From Nectonema munidae (lineage: Eukaryota; Nematomorpha; Nectonematoida; Nectonematidae): a stretch of DNA of 64,000 nt. The notes beneath the pieces were generated by a model. It made no database searches. It was not told the DNA's origin and worked only from the letters and a program-made list of their open reading frames with translations. Below are positions 46,901 to 57,893 of the stretch, one piece after another; the stretch's first letter is position 1; each line of letters begins with the position of its first letter. The stretch spans positions 496,001 through 560,000 of the forward strand of contig JAUIRK010000925.1 in assembly GCA_030549495.1 (NCBI GenBank), written 5' to 3'. A program made the position numbers and the translations under genes.

Positions 46901-49460
46901 AGCGCGTTAAATCCAAATTTCTTTTGCTCAACACATTTTATTGAAGATGCTTGAACACGTAAGAATGCTGCGATGAAAAAATTGTGCGCAAACTATGGAA
47001 ATAGAATTATAATAATATGTGATATTCTTCATGGATCATATGGCATGCATGTTTTTAATAAAGTGGTGTTGAGTAAGGGAAGCCTAAGAAATAGATAAAC
47101 GGAAAACCTTATCTGTTTATTATCTCACTCAAGGAACGTGTTTGAAAGTGATCAATATAATTATCAACTCAAAGCTTCTATAAAAAACGTACCAAGATCA
47201 ATATCGCCCGCAACTACGATGTCCATCGCAATTTGATTTCTTTTTTACGTAATTTTGACAGATATTTTTTACAAAAAAAGCTATAGTACCATATGGTAAT
47301 TTCAAAACGTACCCTACGGTATACCACCACTGTCATAAGACTAAGTAGTATGAAGTACAAGTTTGAACAAGAACCTGGAAAATTCTTATAGTGTGACTCA
47401 GTCTCATTTAATAAAGAGGGTAATCTTTTCACTAGGTTAAGTGATACATATTTAAAACTACTGAACTTAAAAGTTATAGAAATTTGTTTTTCAAAAATTG
47501 ACATTTAAATTGAAAAAATGACTTTACGAATCTGGTCTCAGAAAATGAAATTGATGTTTAGTACTTTGTTATAAAACTAAGTTAACCTGTGTAGTCTTCA
47601 AAATTCTGTTCTTAAATCGTTAAAATGAAGAAATCATTTGTGTCCTTCAAAAATATCACAAAACAAAAATGCTACTTTCATTCACTCATCCTAAAGTTAT
47701 AATAAAAAACCATGAAAGACAAAATATTTTGATCCTGGAAGTTCAACTATTTACCTGTAAAGCCTCTTTTGCCTGTAAATTTTTGCGAATTTAATAAAAA
47801 TTATAAGCGCTAAGAATTTTTGTAAAAGAAAAGCAGACAGAAATAAAATAATTAAAATTTAATAACCTGCTAAAATCCTCGTATAAATCATCTTTTTTGA
47901 CCGAATGAAAAAAACGAAAATATTGAGTTAAATAAAGTTTTCAATATTAATGAAAATAATAAAGAATAAAAATAGTGAGCTTTTTGCACTATCCATTGTC
48001 GTGTATAATGAACGTATGTTGGTGAATACAATCATTTGGAGAGGAGAAAATTTTTTTTCTAAATTGTGATAGAAAAATCGCATTGCTTCACCAAAGGGTT
48101 GGGATTAGAGTTGAATTTACTGTGAATATTTTTTCTTTGCATTTCAGGCTATGGTCATTTCACTCCAAACACGAGAATGGGAAAGATTGCGACAATTTGC
48201 TATGCCTTCTTTGGCATCCCACTTTTCTTGTCGAGTATGGGCGAAATGGGGAAATTGTTGACCAAGTTCATAAATTTCTTTTGGGCGTACATTCGACGCT
48301 TCTACTACACTGGCTCGTTCCGTAAAATCGGCATGCAAAGAGCCAAGAAGGCGCTGGAAAATCTGCAGAGTTACGACCTAAACGCGCTGCAGACAAAGGC
48401 CAAAGAAAACGCTAGCAAGTACATCCAGCAGCAAGGAAAGCTCATCAACACGAAGTTCAAGGGCAGAGGCAAGCAAGCGGACAGAGATTGTGAAAAGACT
48501 AGCATTGACGCTCTCTGCGACGGACTCCAGTTCGACAACATGAACAACAATACCAACGCAGTCTTCATTTCGTCACCCTCTTTGAACAGTAAGCAGAATC
48601 GAGGGATGTTCGCCCCTTTCCAAAGTAGGACTTCTAAGAAAAGAAGCACCAATAAGGGTTTCGAAAAAATGACTAAATCCTTCAGAACTCCCAAAAACAT
48701 CGAAAGCACTGCGAATCAAAGAACACGGAGTTTCAAGTCGTCTTTTTTGATCAAGAAAGGCAATTTATACGCTCTTCCCAGAATCAAAGAATTTTACCAG
48801 AAAAAACGAAGCTTGAAAAAAGCGCGCCTCGTTCAGACATTCACGGACACAGCTCAAGAAGTTTCCATTCCTGAAATCAGAATCACGAATGAGCTCGAGT
48901 CGAAAAGAATGCAGGGCGAAATGTCACTGAGCGACTTTGACGACAACTTCAACTTGCCCGTATCCTTCGCCATGGCACTCCTTCTCTCCTATCTGTTCCT
49001 GGGTGGTCTCATCTTCTCCATAACGAACCCTTCATGGGACTACGTTGTAGCTCTGTACTTCTGCTTCATCTCCATCAGCACGATTGGCTTTGGCGATATC
49101 TTGCCAGGAAACCTATTCAATTGGGTGTTATCATTGGTTTATATCCTTGTCGGACTTTCTCTATGCTCCATGTGCATCAATGTGTTGCAAACTTATCTGA
49201 TTCAACGCTATAACGAAGCTGCTAAGAAGTTTCATGAGCTCGAAGAAAAGCAGCTCTCCATAAGGCAACCTGACAAGCAAGAGGAAGATGCCGTTTTTAA
49301 GGAAGAAACGGTCAAACCCAAACCCTCACGCCCTAAAAAACAACCAAATCTAGGTGGTGAAGAAGTCATTATAAACGTGACAGATGATGAGGAACAAGCT
49401 ATCACCGTTGAGACTCCCAAGCCGAGAAGATACTCTTACCGATTCACATACAAAGCGTGA
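43715..49460 (+). CDS. two-pore-domain potassium channel (K2P/TWK family)
   Basis: Exons 43715-43936, 45863-46067 and 48148-49460 join in phases 0 and 1 into a 579-residue channel. M1 is about residues 40-60 (GVVILLILYTIFGGFLF). The extracellular cap has a possible N-glycosylation site NMT (91-93). Pore loop 1 carries TTIGYGHFTP, its second Gly codon split by intron 2 (residue 143). M2 is 156-180. A long basic Ser/Lys-rich cytoplasmic loop spans about 181-412. M3 is 414-433; pore loop 2 carries STIGFGD (Gly456-Asp459); M4 is 465-492. The tail is charged and Pro/Lys-rich. Such channels conduct background K+ current as dimers in the plasma membrane; this is family knowledge. Position of the first filter intron and the long M2-M3 loop suggest an invertebrate TWK or TRESK-like member. 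A stop-overlapping donor suggests an alternative C-terminus. Confidence 0.95.
44655..44735 (-). mobile_element. tRNA-like SINE head, family B
   Basis: On the - strand GATGGCCTATGCTAGG (A-box-like), then GCATCCGATTCCCG (B-box-like), then GATCGTGACTATCCTTACC. The last block is shared with 4756-4822. Confidence 0.5.
44886..45025 (-). mobile_element. tRNA-derived SINE, family A
   Basis: On the - strand: GGGGCGTGATTAAGCTTAGTTAG, GTTTCGATAACTCAAGGT, a B box GGGTTCGATCCC, CATCAAGC, CTAGTTCGATACGAACGGCG and ATGAAAACACC. This closely follows the copy at 56131-56290. Confidence 0.75.
45863..46067 (+). CDS. K2P exon 2: cap helices and first pore helix
   Basis: Acceptor ATAAATTTAG; 68 codons plus one base; donor GTATGC. 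It encodes the extracellular cap (KEGMIKEILKAAENMTT) and the pore helix up to CLTTYTTIG, with the second filter glycine split across the intron. Confidence 0.93.
46068..48147 (+). other. K2P intron 2
   Basis: GTATGC to GCATTTCAG. AT-rich; no supported feature. Antisense frames at 46468-46734 and 47214-47504 have no motif. Confidence 0.55.
48148..49460 (+). CDS. K2P exon 3: filter 1 to C-terminus
   Basis: A large exon of 1313 bases, much less AT-rich than its surroundings. It encodes YGHFTPNTRMGK, M2, the approximately 230-residue loop, M3, pore 2 with GFGD, M4 and the tail ending YSYRFTYKA. The terminal bases AAAGCGTGAGTT contain both the stop TGA and a consensus donor GTGAGT at 49457. A candidate poly(A) signal for the unspliced form is AATAAA at 49716-49721. 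Confidence 0.95.
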
Positions 49461-50276
49461 GTTTGTTGAAAACGGAGTTCACATTCTTGGTAAAAGCGCG
49501 TATTCTTGAAGAAATTATCATTTTTTAGAAGTGTATAGTTTTTAGTTAAATGAATTTGTAATATGTCTTGACTTTGAGGCTTTTCATATGCTCTACAGGA
49601 GGGCATTACGGGTATACAGCAGTTTGTGAAACACTATATCAATCACATTTGTTATCCGCCCACACTAAGAGAAACTTCTAAAAACTTTTTCAAATTCCAC
49701 CAGCATACACCCAGAAATAAACTTAAACAACTTTTTTCCCTTAAATGTTATATGATTATAAAAAATATTATGTAAAGAAAACTTGCAAACCTTTCTGAAT
49801 TGTAAAAGATTATACTGAATCCAACAAACTTAATAATTAAAAAACTTACTAATCAACCAATAGAAATTAACTCACTAACTTTTTCCTTTGAAGACACAAT
49901 GTGGACGACAAAAATTTGACTGAATCATAAAGGATTTTAATAAATCACAAGATGGCTCAACTGTAGAGCTACACATTTATTGAAAACTAAAAAGAATTAC
50001 ATAAGATAACCCATTAAAACACCATAATTCTAAAAAGGTGTTAAAATGATGAGCAACTGCTCTTAAAAACGCTAATAGCTTTGATCAAGTTTGTGGCGAT
50101 GTTCTTAAATCTCTCTTTGAATCTAACATATTTTAGGTTCTATGTTACAACCCCTCTCCCATTGGGTTAGTTGCGATAACAATATTTCTGTATTTGTTTT
50201 TCCTTTTTCCAGTTTAACCAACATTTCTAAAGATTAAACATTTAGAACAGTATACATTGTTGTGTTAAAAGCATTA
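49461..50276. other. 3' flank/possible intron 3 of the K2P gene
   Basis: AT-rich with AATAAA at 49716. No other feature seen. If the alternative exon at 59119 is used, 49457-59118 is a 9.7-kb intron containing all elements listed there. Confidence 0.45.
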
Positions 50277-50905
50277 TGCCACCCTGCAAATGCATTATTG
50301 ATGAGGAGGCTGAAGGACTCTCATATAATGTATTGCAAAATATAAACGAGGAATATAGTAAGATAGAGGAGACAAATCTTGATTAAAAAAGAATATTTCG
50401 ACTCGATGAGTATTTTCAACATATGTCAAGCAGAAATCAAGCGAACATCTTTAGTTGCGGAGATGTAAGGAAATGATTCCTTGTGACTGACTGAGAAGTA
50501 CAATTATTATGTAATCTTCTAAAGGATGTCGGCATTATGTCTGATGACAGTATAACTCTTGACAGGTTGTGCATCGAAATTAGGCTAATTGGTATTTTGT
50601 CTGTTCACCATTCATTAGACTGGTACAAAAACTTTTTTAACTATCTCTACATCGCCAGCAGATTTATGAGTTTATATGAAATAGCGTATTGGAAAATTTT
50701 TGCGTAGCACCGCTAAACTTTTAGATTTTGCCCAGCTTGACTATTTTGGCATTGCTTCCCTTACTTTTTGTTGTTATTTTCTCATTTCACTCATGATACG
50801 AGTACGAAAGAATATAAAGTAGTTGACTTAAATAGTATTTATGAGCCAAGCCGAGATGAAGAGTATCTCTAAATTTTTTGTTTGAACCTACGGGAAAAAG
50901 AACAC
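50277..50905 (+). other. degenerate coding-like stretch, unidentified
   Basis: From ATG at 50277 a frame encodes MPPCKCIIDEEAEGLSY and ends after 36 codons. Further stop-interrupted frames continue with RIFRLDEYFQHMSSRNQ, then LLKDVGIMSDDSITLDRL, then EPSRDEEYL, up to the left end of the hAT element. I do not recognise the family. It looks like an old gene or element fragment with several stops. Confidence 0.3.
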
Positions 50906-51250
50906 ATATGTATTCCAACTAGAGGTGAAATAACGCTAAGAATTTCTTAGCGCTAAACGCCTATTTTTGGTTAGCGATAAGCGCTATCGTAACACCGCAC
51001 TGTCCACCCTCGCTCCAGGCCGAGTCCTGGTCCCGATATCAACCACTCCACCACCTAAACAGCTCAATAACCAGTCTCTCACCTCATAGCACAGTACATA
51101 AAGAAAACACACAGAGCAGTGATTTTAATTGACAAATAAAATATAAAATCAAACATTTTTATAACCAAAATTAGAAGAGCTTTTTTTGAATTAACATAAA
51201 AAAACTAAATACATTCTGAAAGGTGGGAGAGTTTTCGGACGTTTCCGTCA

Positions 51251-53135
51251 CTAAGGCTTAAACATTTTTTGTTCAAAAGGTGCCCAAGCATTGACATGAC
51301 TCTTTCGGCGGGTGTACTTGATGCCTGGACGCTGCCGTTTTTCAAAACTCTCAAAGCTGATCGTCAATTGACAATACCTTTTCTTTTTCAAATCTTTCAA
51401 TTTCATCTTCAACATGGTACTTCTTAACACCAGAAGAGTCGTCATTTTTCTCATCACAAATTGTTGAAAGGAACATTCTTTTCTTTTTAACTGGCTCTTC
51501 AATGTTTTCCTTAGCGTGATCTTCAGCAGAAAATTCCGCTATTTCCCTAGCTTCTTCTCTTATTTCAGCAACAATTTGTTCTCTATTCAGGGTGAAGTGT
51601 CCAAGATCAAGCTCATTGAGGAACAAGAGTTTACTGAACCTCTTGTCAAGGAAAGAGGCTTTGGCAAGAAGGGTCAAGTTCAAATTTCGCGACACCTCTC
51701 AAATAACTCTTTAGACATAGTTTTCTTAAAAACATGAACATATATTTGATCATCATCAGAGTTTTCCAAAATGTTGAGGAATTTTGTTACAAATGGAAGA
51801 ACACAGGCCATTGTGTTATATTTTTCAGCTCCTAACTGGATGATGCCTTCCTAAAGGATATCTAACAAAGAAGTGATGTTTAGCATAACTTTGTAATCGT
51901 CATCAATTAGAGCCAAACTTTCATATTCTACACCATCACCCTTGTAGAACAGTTTCAATGCAGCATTAATAGCTTCTTTGTTTATCATGGCTCTATTTTC
52001 ATCAATCTCTTCACCAGGTTCATTGAGAAAACTTCGGAACATAATTGTAGTTGACGTGAATCTTGTTTTTACTTCACCCTTTAAACTGATTGGCTTGATG
52101 TTTCTCTTTAACTGCTACTTCTGAATGTACATGTTTCTTTTGTCGTGATCTTGCTCAATTTTTCGCGAAGATCAGTCAAATTCTTTGAAGTTTCAAGAGC
52201 CTTTTGACTGGATTTACTTTCAAAAGCAAGGTTGGAAAGCAAAGGTTGCTTTCATGGTCGGCTCATTGTCTGTGGTGGTCGAGACCACCTTCTCATCAAT
52301 TCCATGATCTTCAAAACTATTTTTAACTACATTTCTGTATACTGGAGCTGTCTTTGAGTCGGATTTGACAACATCTAGAATCTTCTTCTTTGACTCAGAA
52401 GATTTAGGATCTATCCAATGAGCATCAATATTTTTGAACTCTTCAAAAACTTTTTTCTTCTTAGCATCATACAGCTTGTCAATATCTTTGGGTAACGTTG
52501 TACGTGAAGGTAACTGTAATCGAGGATCGGATAGATTTATAATCTTTTTCAGTCCTTCATCTTCGACAATTGAAAGAGGCATGGACTGCTGTGAAACCCG
52601 CTCAAGACACAGCTTTCTTAATTCAATTTGCTTCGCTTGATCATTGTTGTACTTGGTAACAAACTCTTTAATTGAAGAGTAAATTCAATTGACTCTTCAA
52701 TTGACTCTCAATTGAAGAGTAAAAACTACTCTTCAAACTAAAATGCTGTGTGAGTTTTGCCTGGTAGTGGTTACTTTTTTCATCCTCTCCTTCATATTAC
52801 TCTCTATGTTCATTCTTCAAATGATTTCCTACATTTCCTGGGCTACCATGGTTCTTGAACCGCTTTCCAGAAAGGGCGCAAACAACTTCGTTAGCTACAA
52901 GTTTTCTATCAACTTTTCTTTGTCCAGCAAATCTCCATACTTTAATTGGAGTGGAACTCCTACGTTTACCTATTGGAGGGTAAAGCAGATCATCTTTCCC
53001 CTTTAACTGGACTGAGGAATTAGCTCCGAGCTTTTTAGAAGTTTCTCCTTTGGTTTCTTTCTCTTCGTCACTGTCAACAACTTCTTCATTACCTTCATCA
53101 TCAGTGACATCACTATCACTATTTTGGGTGGGCAT
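51251..53135 (-). pseudogene. hAT transposase, BED zinc finger type, inactivated
   Basis: Four blocks on the - strand. 53135-52797: acidic N-terminus (DSDVTDDEGNEEVVDSDEE) and a BED finger, VWRFAGQRK, VVCALSGKRF, NHLKNEH. The second zinc Cys is replaced by Ser (CALS for C-x2-C). 52582-52220: PLSIVEDEGLKKI and RLQLPSRTTL, then the catalytic-domain motif TTTDNEPTMKATFAF with its Asp. 52042-51851 and 51695-51251: helical and C-terminal parts including KASFLDKRF. Frameshifts and stops separate the blocks, and a duplicated ACTCTTCAATTGA motif (52663-52735) breaks the frame between BED finger and core. A C-terminal dimerisation domain is not recognisable. Confidence 0.82.
52663..52735. repeat. palindromic short repeat inside the hAT transposase
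   Basis: TTGAAGAGTAAA and ACTCTTCAATTGA alternate in both orientations four to five times. This appears to be a local expansion that disrupts the reading frame. Confidence 0.6.
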
Positions 53136-53966
53136 TTAAATTCTTTCGGGGGACAATATATGAAAGAATTTCGATTTCATATCTAAATATATCATATTTT
53201 TATTTAATTTTAGCAAGAAGGGACATACATGTTTTTTGGAGGTGGAAATGCCCCTTAATTCGGGCATAATTTGGTCCGTCTCCAACGCTATAAGCTTGAA
53301 AATGGGCCACATTTGTAGAAAAATATAGCAATAATGAAAAGGCGTATTAGTAATTTTTCATTCATAAACACTTTAGCTGCAGCAAAGATACGTTGAATAT
53401 ATTTTCATAAAAATCGCCGTGTTGTTAGAGGCCGTATTTTTGTAAATTTTACTGCCTTTTCATTTATAAAATTTTTTTGTGAAAAAAACTACCGTTTATA
53501 TAAAAAATAATAAAACCTTAGCGCTCCGCATAATTAAAATTTATAGTAAGCATTACTTACTGATAATATTTCTGGAAATCAAAATGGAAAAGTTTCGTCG
53601 TTCAGATATAATAAAAATTGTTATGCTGCAACTGTTTCAATTATTGTTTTGCAAATAGATATCTAAATAACATTTTCAGCTCAAACGTTTATAATGAAAT
53701 GAAGAGCCAGAGCTTTGCACATATTATATACAATATGTATAATAAGTTCAAGAGAAATAATAGAGTTAGCTATGTTTATTTCAAATATTTCTTTTATTTT
53801 TACTGGAAAATTTTTTGCGAGCAGATATGTTTGCATGGATTTTAACTTTTGGAAAACGCTACTGATAATTTCTTAGCGTTTAACGGGAAAATTTACCAAA
53901 AACGCTTTTGACCGAAAGCGCTAAGAGCAAGTTTCAGCTATAATCCCAACCATTCATTCGTTTAAG

Positions 53967-54155
53967 CAGGGGTTCCCAACCTGGGGTTCGCAAACCCTTG
54001 GGGGTTCGTTTCACTTTTTTCAAGGGGTACAAAAACTTTTAACTGATATATTAGTGTGAAAAAACAAAATAAAAAACTAAAAAAATTATTAGGGGTTCGC
54101 CTAAGTCTGAAAATTTTCAAGGGCTACTTGGTGAAAAAAAAGTTGGGAACCTTTG
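53967..54155. mobile_element. hAT-type MITE with CAGGGGTTCCCAAC ends
   Basis: Left end CAGGGGTTCCCAAC (53967-53980); right end GTTGGGAACCTTTG (54142-54155), inverted with two mismatches. The interior repeats GGGGTTCGC and CAAGGGGTA/CAAGGGCTA. Flanks GTTTAAG and TTTAAAG resemble each other. It starts only 16 bases after the target duplication of the preceding hAT element. Confidence 0.75.
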
Positions 54156-54159
54156 ATTT

Positions 54160-55540
54160 AAAGAAAGGGAATAATGCTTTACTTCTTCCATGTAATCACG
54201 TATTCAAGATTGATACTTCTCTAAAGTATTTTATGTAGGATGAGAATTAGACAAAAGCTGGCTCAGCTGCTACATTTGTAGTTTATATGTCATAAGTTTT
54301 ATTTGGTTCATATATTTTTCATATGACGCCTGATATGCTCCTTAGAAACCCAAAATTTCCTATATACTGAAAGACACTGTCCCTCTCCATTTTTTGCACT
54401 TCGAAATATTGGTATATCTTTGTCAAACCGAATACTATCAAATATGAAAACCGAACCTAAATTTTTGGGAAATCACCCATTTGTTTTTTGTAAACCGGAA
54501 ATTAAGAAGAAGAAACGAACTTTATTACCAAATGACAATCAATTAAAGTGCAGTTTCATCCAAAGTCGGCAGAGGAATCCATATACATCAGATTATTAAA
54601 GGAGGTGAGTCAAAATGATGATATCTCTATCCACCGAGAAGAAAAACTCCATTCGCCAGATGTTAGTATGAGTATATTTATAGTTATTTAAACATAATGA
54701 TCAGTGTAAATTATCTGTCAATACTAATATGGGTATTAGCAATGTAGAAATCTATCAAGTAAAAAATTGAAAAGACTGAAGATAATAATTTATGTATATA
54801 GAGAGATGAAATGTGTACAGATAATGTTACATAGAAAGAATAGTGAAAAAATAAAAAAGTTACTATATATGATATAATACAGACGTAGGTAGTTTTTGGC
54901 TGCACCCCATGTTGGCCAAATACCTATTCTACTGGATTTAAAATTTACCCTAAACTTTTTATAATTAATTTTTGAGTGGATTTTGCATCCATGGGAAGAA
55001 ATATCTCTCTTATCTGGAAGGGTGAATCTTAGACCAAGGGCACTCTTAATTTGGGGTCTCTGCTGGCATCGGAACGTGAGAGCACCATCCAAATTGATTA
55101 TAAAAAACTAAAGTTTCAAAATTCTAAATATCGTTAAGTAATTCTCATGAAAAAAATTGACAAGTTTTAAATTTTTTAATTTTAAACCTATTTCTTTACA
55201 ACTTTTTAAAAACTTGGCCCTCTCACTTTTGAAAATTTAGAACCGCCACTGGATGTAGGTACAAAACTAACAAAAAACTAGAAGCTAATAGATAGTCTTA
55301 TAACCAATTTTTTAAACTACTAATATCAATTTTATTTAGACCTTTTTTTCCTAGATTAAGTGTAAGAACGTGTTAAAATTCTAGGAAAGTGAATCTTGTC
55401 CTGTTGACGAGTATAATGGGTATGAATTGTGTTATTTTTTGAATAAGTGGTTGAAACAAGCGAGCTTTAAATAATTGTTAGAGTTATAAATGAGAGATGA
55501 GCAAAGATTTAACTGGTTCAAGTTGAGATGTTGATTGTGC
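54160..55540. other. intergenic/intronic DNA, nothing firmly recognised
   Basis: 54890-55080 on the - strand is open and less AT-rich (TFRCQQRPQIKSALGLRFTL), without a known motif. AGAACCGCCACTGG near 55239-55252 is an isolated hAT-like terminal motif. Confidence 0.35.
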
Positions 55541-55543
55541 TTA

Positions 55544-56760
55544 TCACAATCCTTCGAGATTATGGACTTGTGGAATCTCTTTCCATGAAAGTTTATTAAG
55601 GTGATTTATATGACTTGATGCCGAAAGAAAATTATCATATTTAAAGTGGAGATATGCAAACGAATAATAATATACCAGTTTACTTGTTTTATATGGTAAA
55701 CTTTTTTTTAGCTTTTGAAAACATCCCAGTAATCTTGCTACTTTGAGATGTATGCTTTTAATATGCATAACAAGAGAAAAATTTTGAGATATAGTTACGC
55801 CCAAAAACTTAGCATGAGCGACTCTAACAAATGGGATATTATTGTTTATTGTGAGCACTTAGCAATGCGTTCAAGTAGAGAGGGTATTGATTGGAAGTTA
55901 CCATGGATATTAGTATTAAAAATGAGTGTTATGTCATCAGCATACATTATGATGTTTTACCTTAATTTTTTATGCAAATTTCAATATCGTTTATGTAAAT
56001 TTAAAATAATAAAGGACCTAAGATAGGCCCGTGGACAACACTTGAAGATGAAGAAAACGATTGAGAATTTTCTTTAATTTAAGTTTCACTTAAATATGCC
56101 TCGATGAGCTTATCCACATTACTTCCCACAGGGGGCGTGGGTAAGGTTGGTTAGGTACTGGGTTTCGATAACTCAAGGTCTTGGGTTCGATCCCGCATCA
56201 AGCTTACTTTCTCATAGTTCGATACAAGCGGCGCAATTGTTCCTTCTCGATGAAAACACCCCCATGGTACCTTTATCTTTACCTTACCCACACCACTTTT
56301 TGACAATTTAAAAAGTAAAAGTTTATGTTTGACATTGTCAAAAGCTCCAGGAAAAAACAAAGAGGTATATTGATATGGCTAATGGACTCTGAAATTTGAG
56401 TGAAAAAGCAGCTTCAGTTGACTTTGTTGGAAGGAAGCCAAATTGTTTTTTGGAAAACAAATCAATTTTTATTAAATAATTGTGTAATTTTTTTTTTATG
56501 TATTTTCAAAAATCTTGAAAAAATTTGATAGTAAAGCAATGGGTCTATATGATTCTACTAAGTTAGGTGTTTTATTCGGTTTTATATTGAAAAGATTTTT
56601 GCTATTTTCTTACCGTCTGGAAATATAGCATCACAAAGAGCTCTATTAAATATGTCTACTAGAACACATCCAATTATTATGGGAAGACTACAAGCTATTA
56701 TTTTCAAACCAATCTCATCACTTCCATATGTTTTTTATTTTTCAAAGATGCAGTGACATC
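55544..56760 (-). mobile_element. LINE reverse transcriptase copy split by a SINE
   Basis: On the - strand: ITLKDVTASLKNKKHMEV (about 56770-56715), SKIFSRFLKIHKK-type start of RT, FSKKQFGFLPTKSTEAAFSLK (about 56450-56385), FFPGAFDNVKHKLLLFKLSKSG (56355-56295). The SINE 56131-56290 follows, and then the protein resumes as VGSNVDKLIEAYLSE and VVHGPILGPL. YADDITLIF, an intact catalytic motif, lies at about 55945-55915. The C-terminal part VAHAKFLGVTISQNFSLVMHI runs to 55544. Frame changes and stops occur in several places, so this is inactive. Confidence 0.88.
56131..56290 (+). mobile_element. tRNA-derived SINE, family A, inserted in a LINE
   Basis: GGGGGCGTGGGTAAGGTTGG (A-box region), CTTGGGTTCGATCCCGC (B box), then CTCATAGTTCGATACAAGCG, ATGAAAACACCCCCATGG and the tail TACCTTTATCTTTACCTTACC. 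CCCACA occurs on both sides (56125-56130 and 56287-56292) within the similar flanks ACTTCCCACA and CTTACCCACA, a probable target duplication. The LINE protein reads on across the insertion. Confidence 0.85.
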
Positions 56761-56829
56761 TTTTAGTGTTATTTCCTGATAATAGAAAGAAGAAGGTTGA
56801 GAAATAAGAATACTATCGATGTATTGAAA

Positions 56830-57240
56830 TGTATGTTTTTATACTAAATCGGACATGTTGGTTTCCATTTCTGATTCAGTTTTTGCATTTAGGATGTGAA
56901 AATACTTAAGTGTAAAAGAAATTTGCGATTTACTTCTAAAAAGAGAAACCAAATCAGTCTTGCTAGTTTCTGACTTAGTTTACGCATTTAGAGGTTTTAA
57001 AATATTTGCAAGTGTCAATCAAATGTACGGTTTACGTCTAATATTTTTTTGAAATTTAAATAAAATATGTGTTATTATACTAAATTGAAGATGTTGGTTT
57101 GATTTTTGGACTCAGCTTTCGCATTCAAGTTATCAAAACTTATTTTTCTGTACCCCATTTTGACTAATACGGTTAAAAGTTATCTAGAAGTGTCAATTAA
57201 ATTAGTGATGTATGCCTGAAAACGAGTTCTATAAAAAATT
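56830..57240. repeat. degenerate tandem repeat, family C, inverted relative to 28930-29830
   Basis: About three units with TTATACTAAATNGNANATGTTGGTTT, then CATTTCTGACTCAGTTTTCGCATT, then AAATATTTGCAAGTGTCAATNAAAT. Reverse-complemented, these match the words of the array near 29135-29830. Confidence 0.6.
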
Positions 57241-57588
57241 TCAAAAAATCGTTATATATTGATTATATAATAAAAATAAAATTTTTTTTTTATATATTCT
57301 GGCTTATAATACTCTCTTCAATCATGTTGAGTATGAAATGTTTATTTAAAAAAAACACAAAACGATCATTTGAAGATTAGTATGAGCAAAGGAAGCAACC
57401 AGAAAAATAATTGAAAAGATAACAAGAGTGTGATCAAAAGGAATAATTTTAAAAAAGAAGTATGCATCTTGACGAATTGGAAGATCTACCATGTTCCAAT
57501 GAACTAGGAAGGGTTATGATGATATAATATTGTATTCTTCAAAAAAGATTTTACCGCGATAAAAAAGTTCCTCTTTTGGGAATGAAAA

Positions 57589-57893
57589 ATCTATCTCGCT
57601 CTTTTACTCAAAAGGAAAAGATAGACAAATGGAATTTAAATTTAAATCTATCTTGATAGTGATTAAATCTTCACATATTGGCATCAGAAGCAGTTTTGAT
57701 AACTTTGATAGCTAAAATTAGAACGATCATTTCACTAAGATGAGTAGGAAATCTGAAAATTTTGAATAGGACAAAGTTATCAAAACTGCCTTAGATGCCA
57801 ATATGTGAAGATTTAATCACTATCAAGATAGTTTTAAATTTAAATTCCATTTGTCTATCTTTTCCTTTTGAATAAAAGAGCGAGTTTTTTAGA
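57589..57893. repeat. long inverted repeat (foldback), about 120-base arms
   Basis: Arms 57589-57707 and 57772-57893 are nearly perfect inverted copies (GAAAAGATAGACAAATGG, ATCTATCTTGATAGTG, CTTCACATATTGGCATC), around a 64-base loop. A foldback element or a hairpin-RNA locus; no terminal duplication was identified. Confidence 0.85.

Larger units (their letters stand above)
50920..53942 (-). mobile_element. hAT DNA transposon with 8-bp target duplication
   Basis: The left end TAGAGGTGAAA (50920-50930) and right end TTTCAGCTATA (53932-53942) form an imperfect inverted repeat (2 mismatches in 11). Flanks ATTCCAAC (50912-50919) and ATCCCAAC (53943-53950) are an 8-bp duplication with one difference. 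Subterminal regions at both ends are packed with TTAGCGCTAA/AGCGCTAAGA words (50930-50995 and 53515-53525, 53870-53930). The - strand encodes a broken BED-finger transposase. Confidence 0.88.

Noticed and set aside
48371-48709. 112-codon frame on the - strand
   Set aside because: Antisense shadow of the large K2P exon; no motif of its own.
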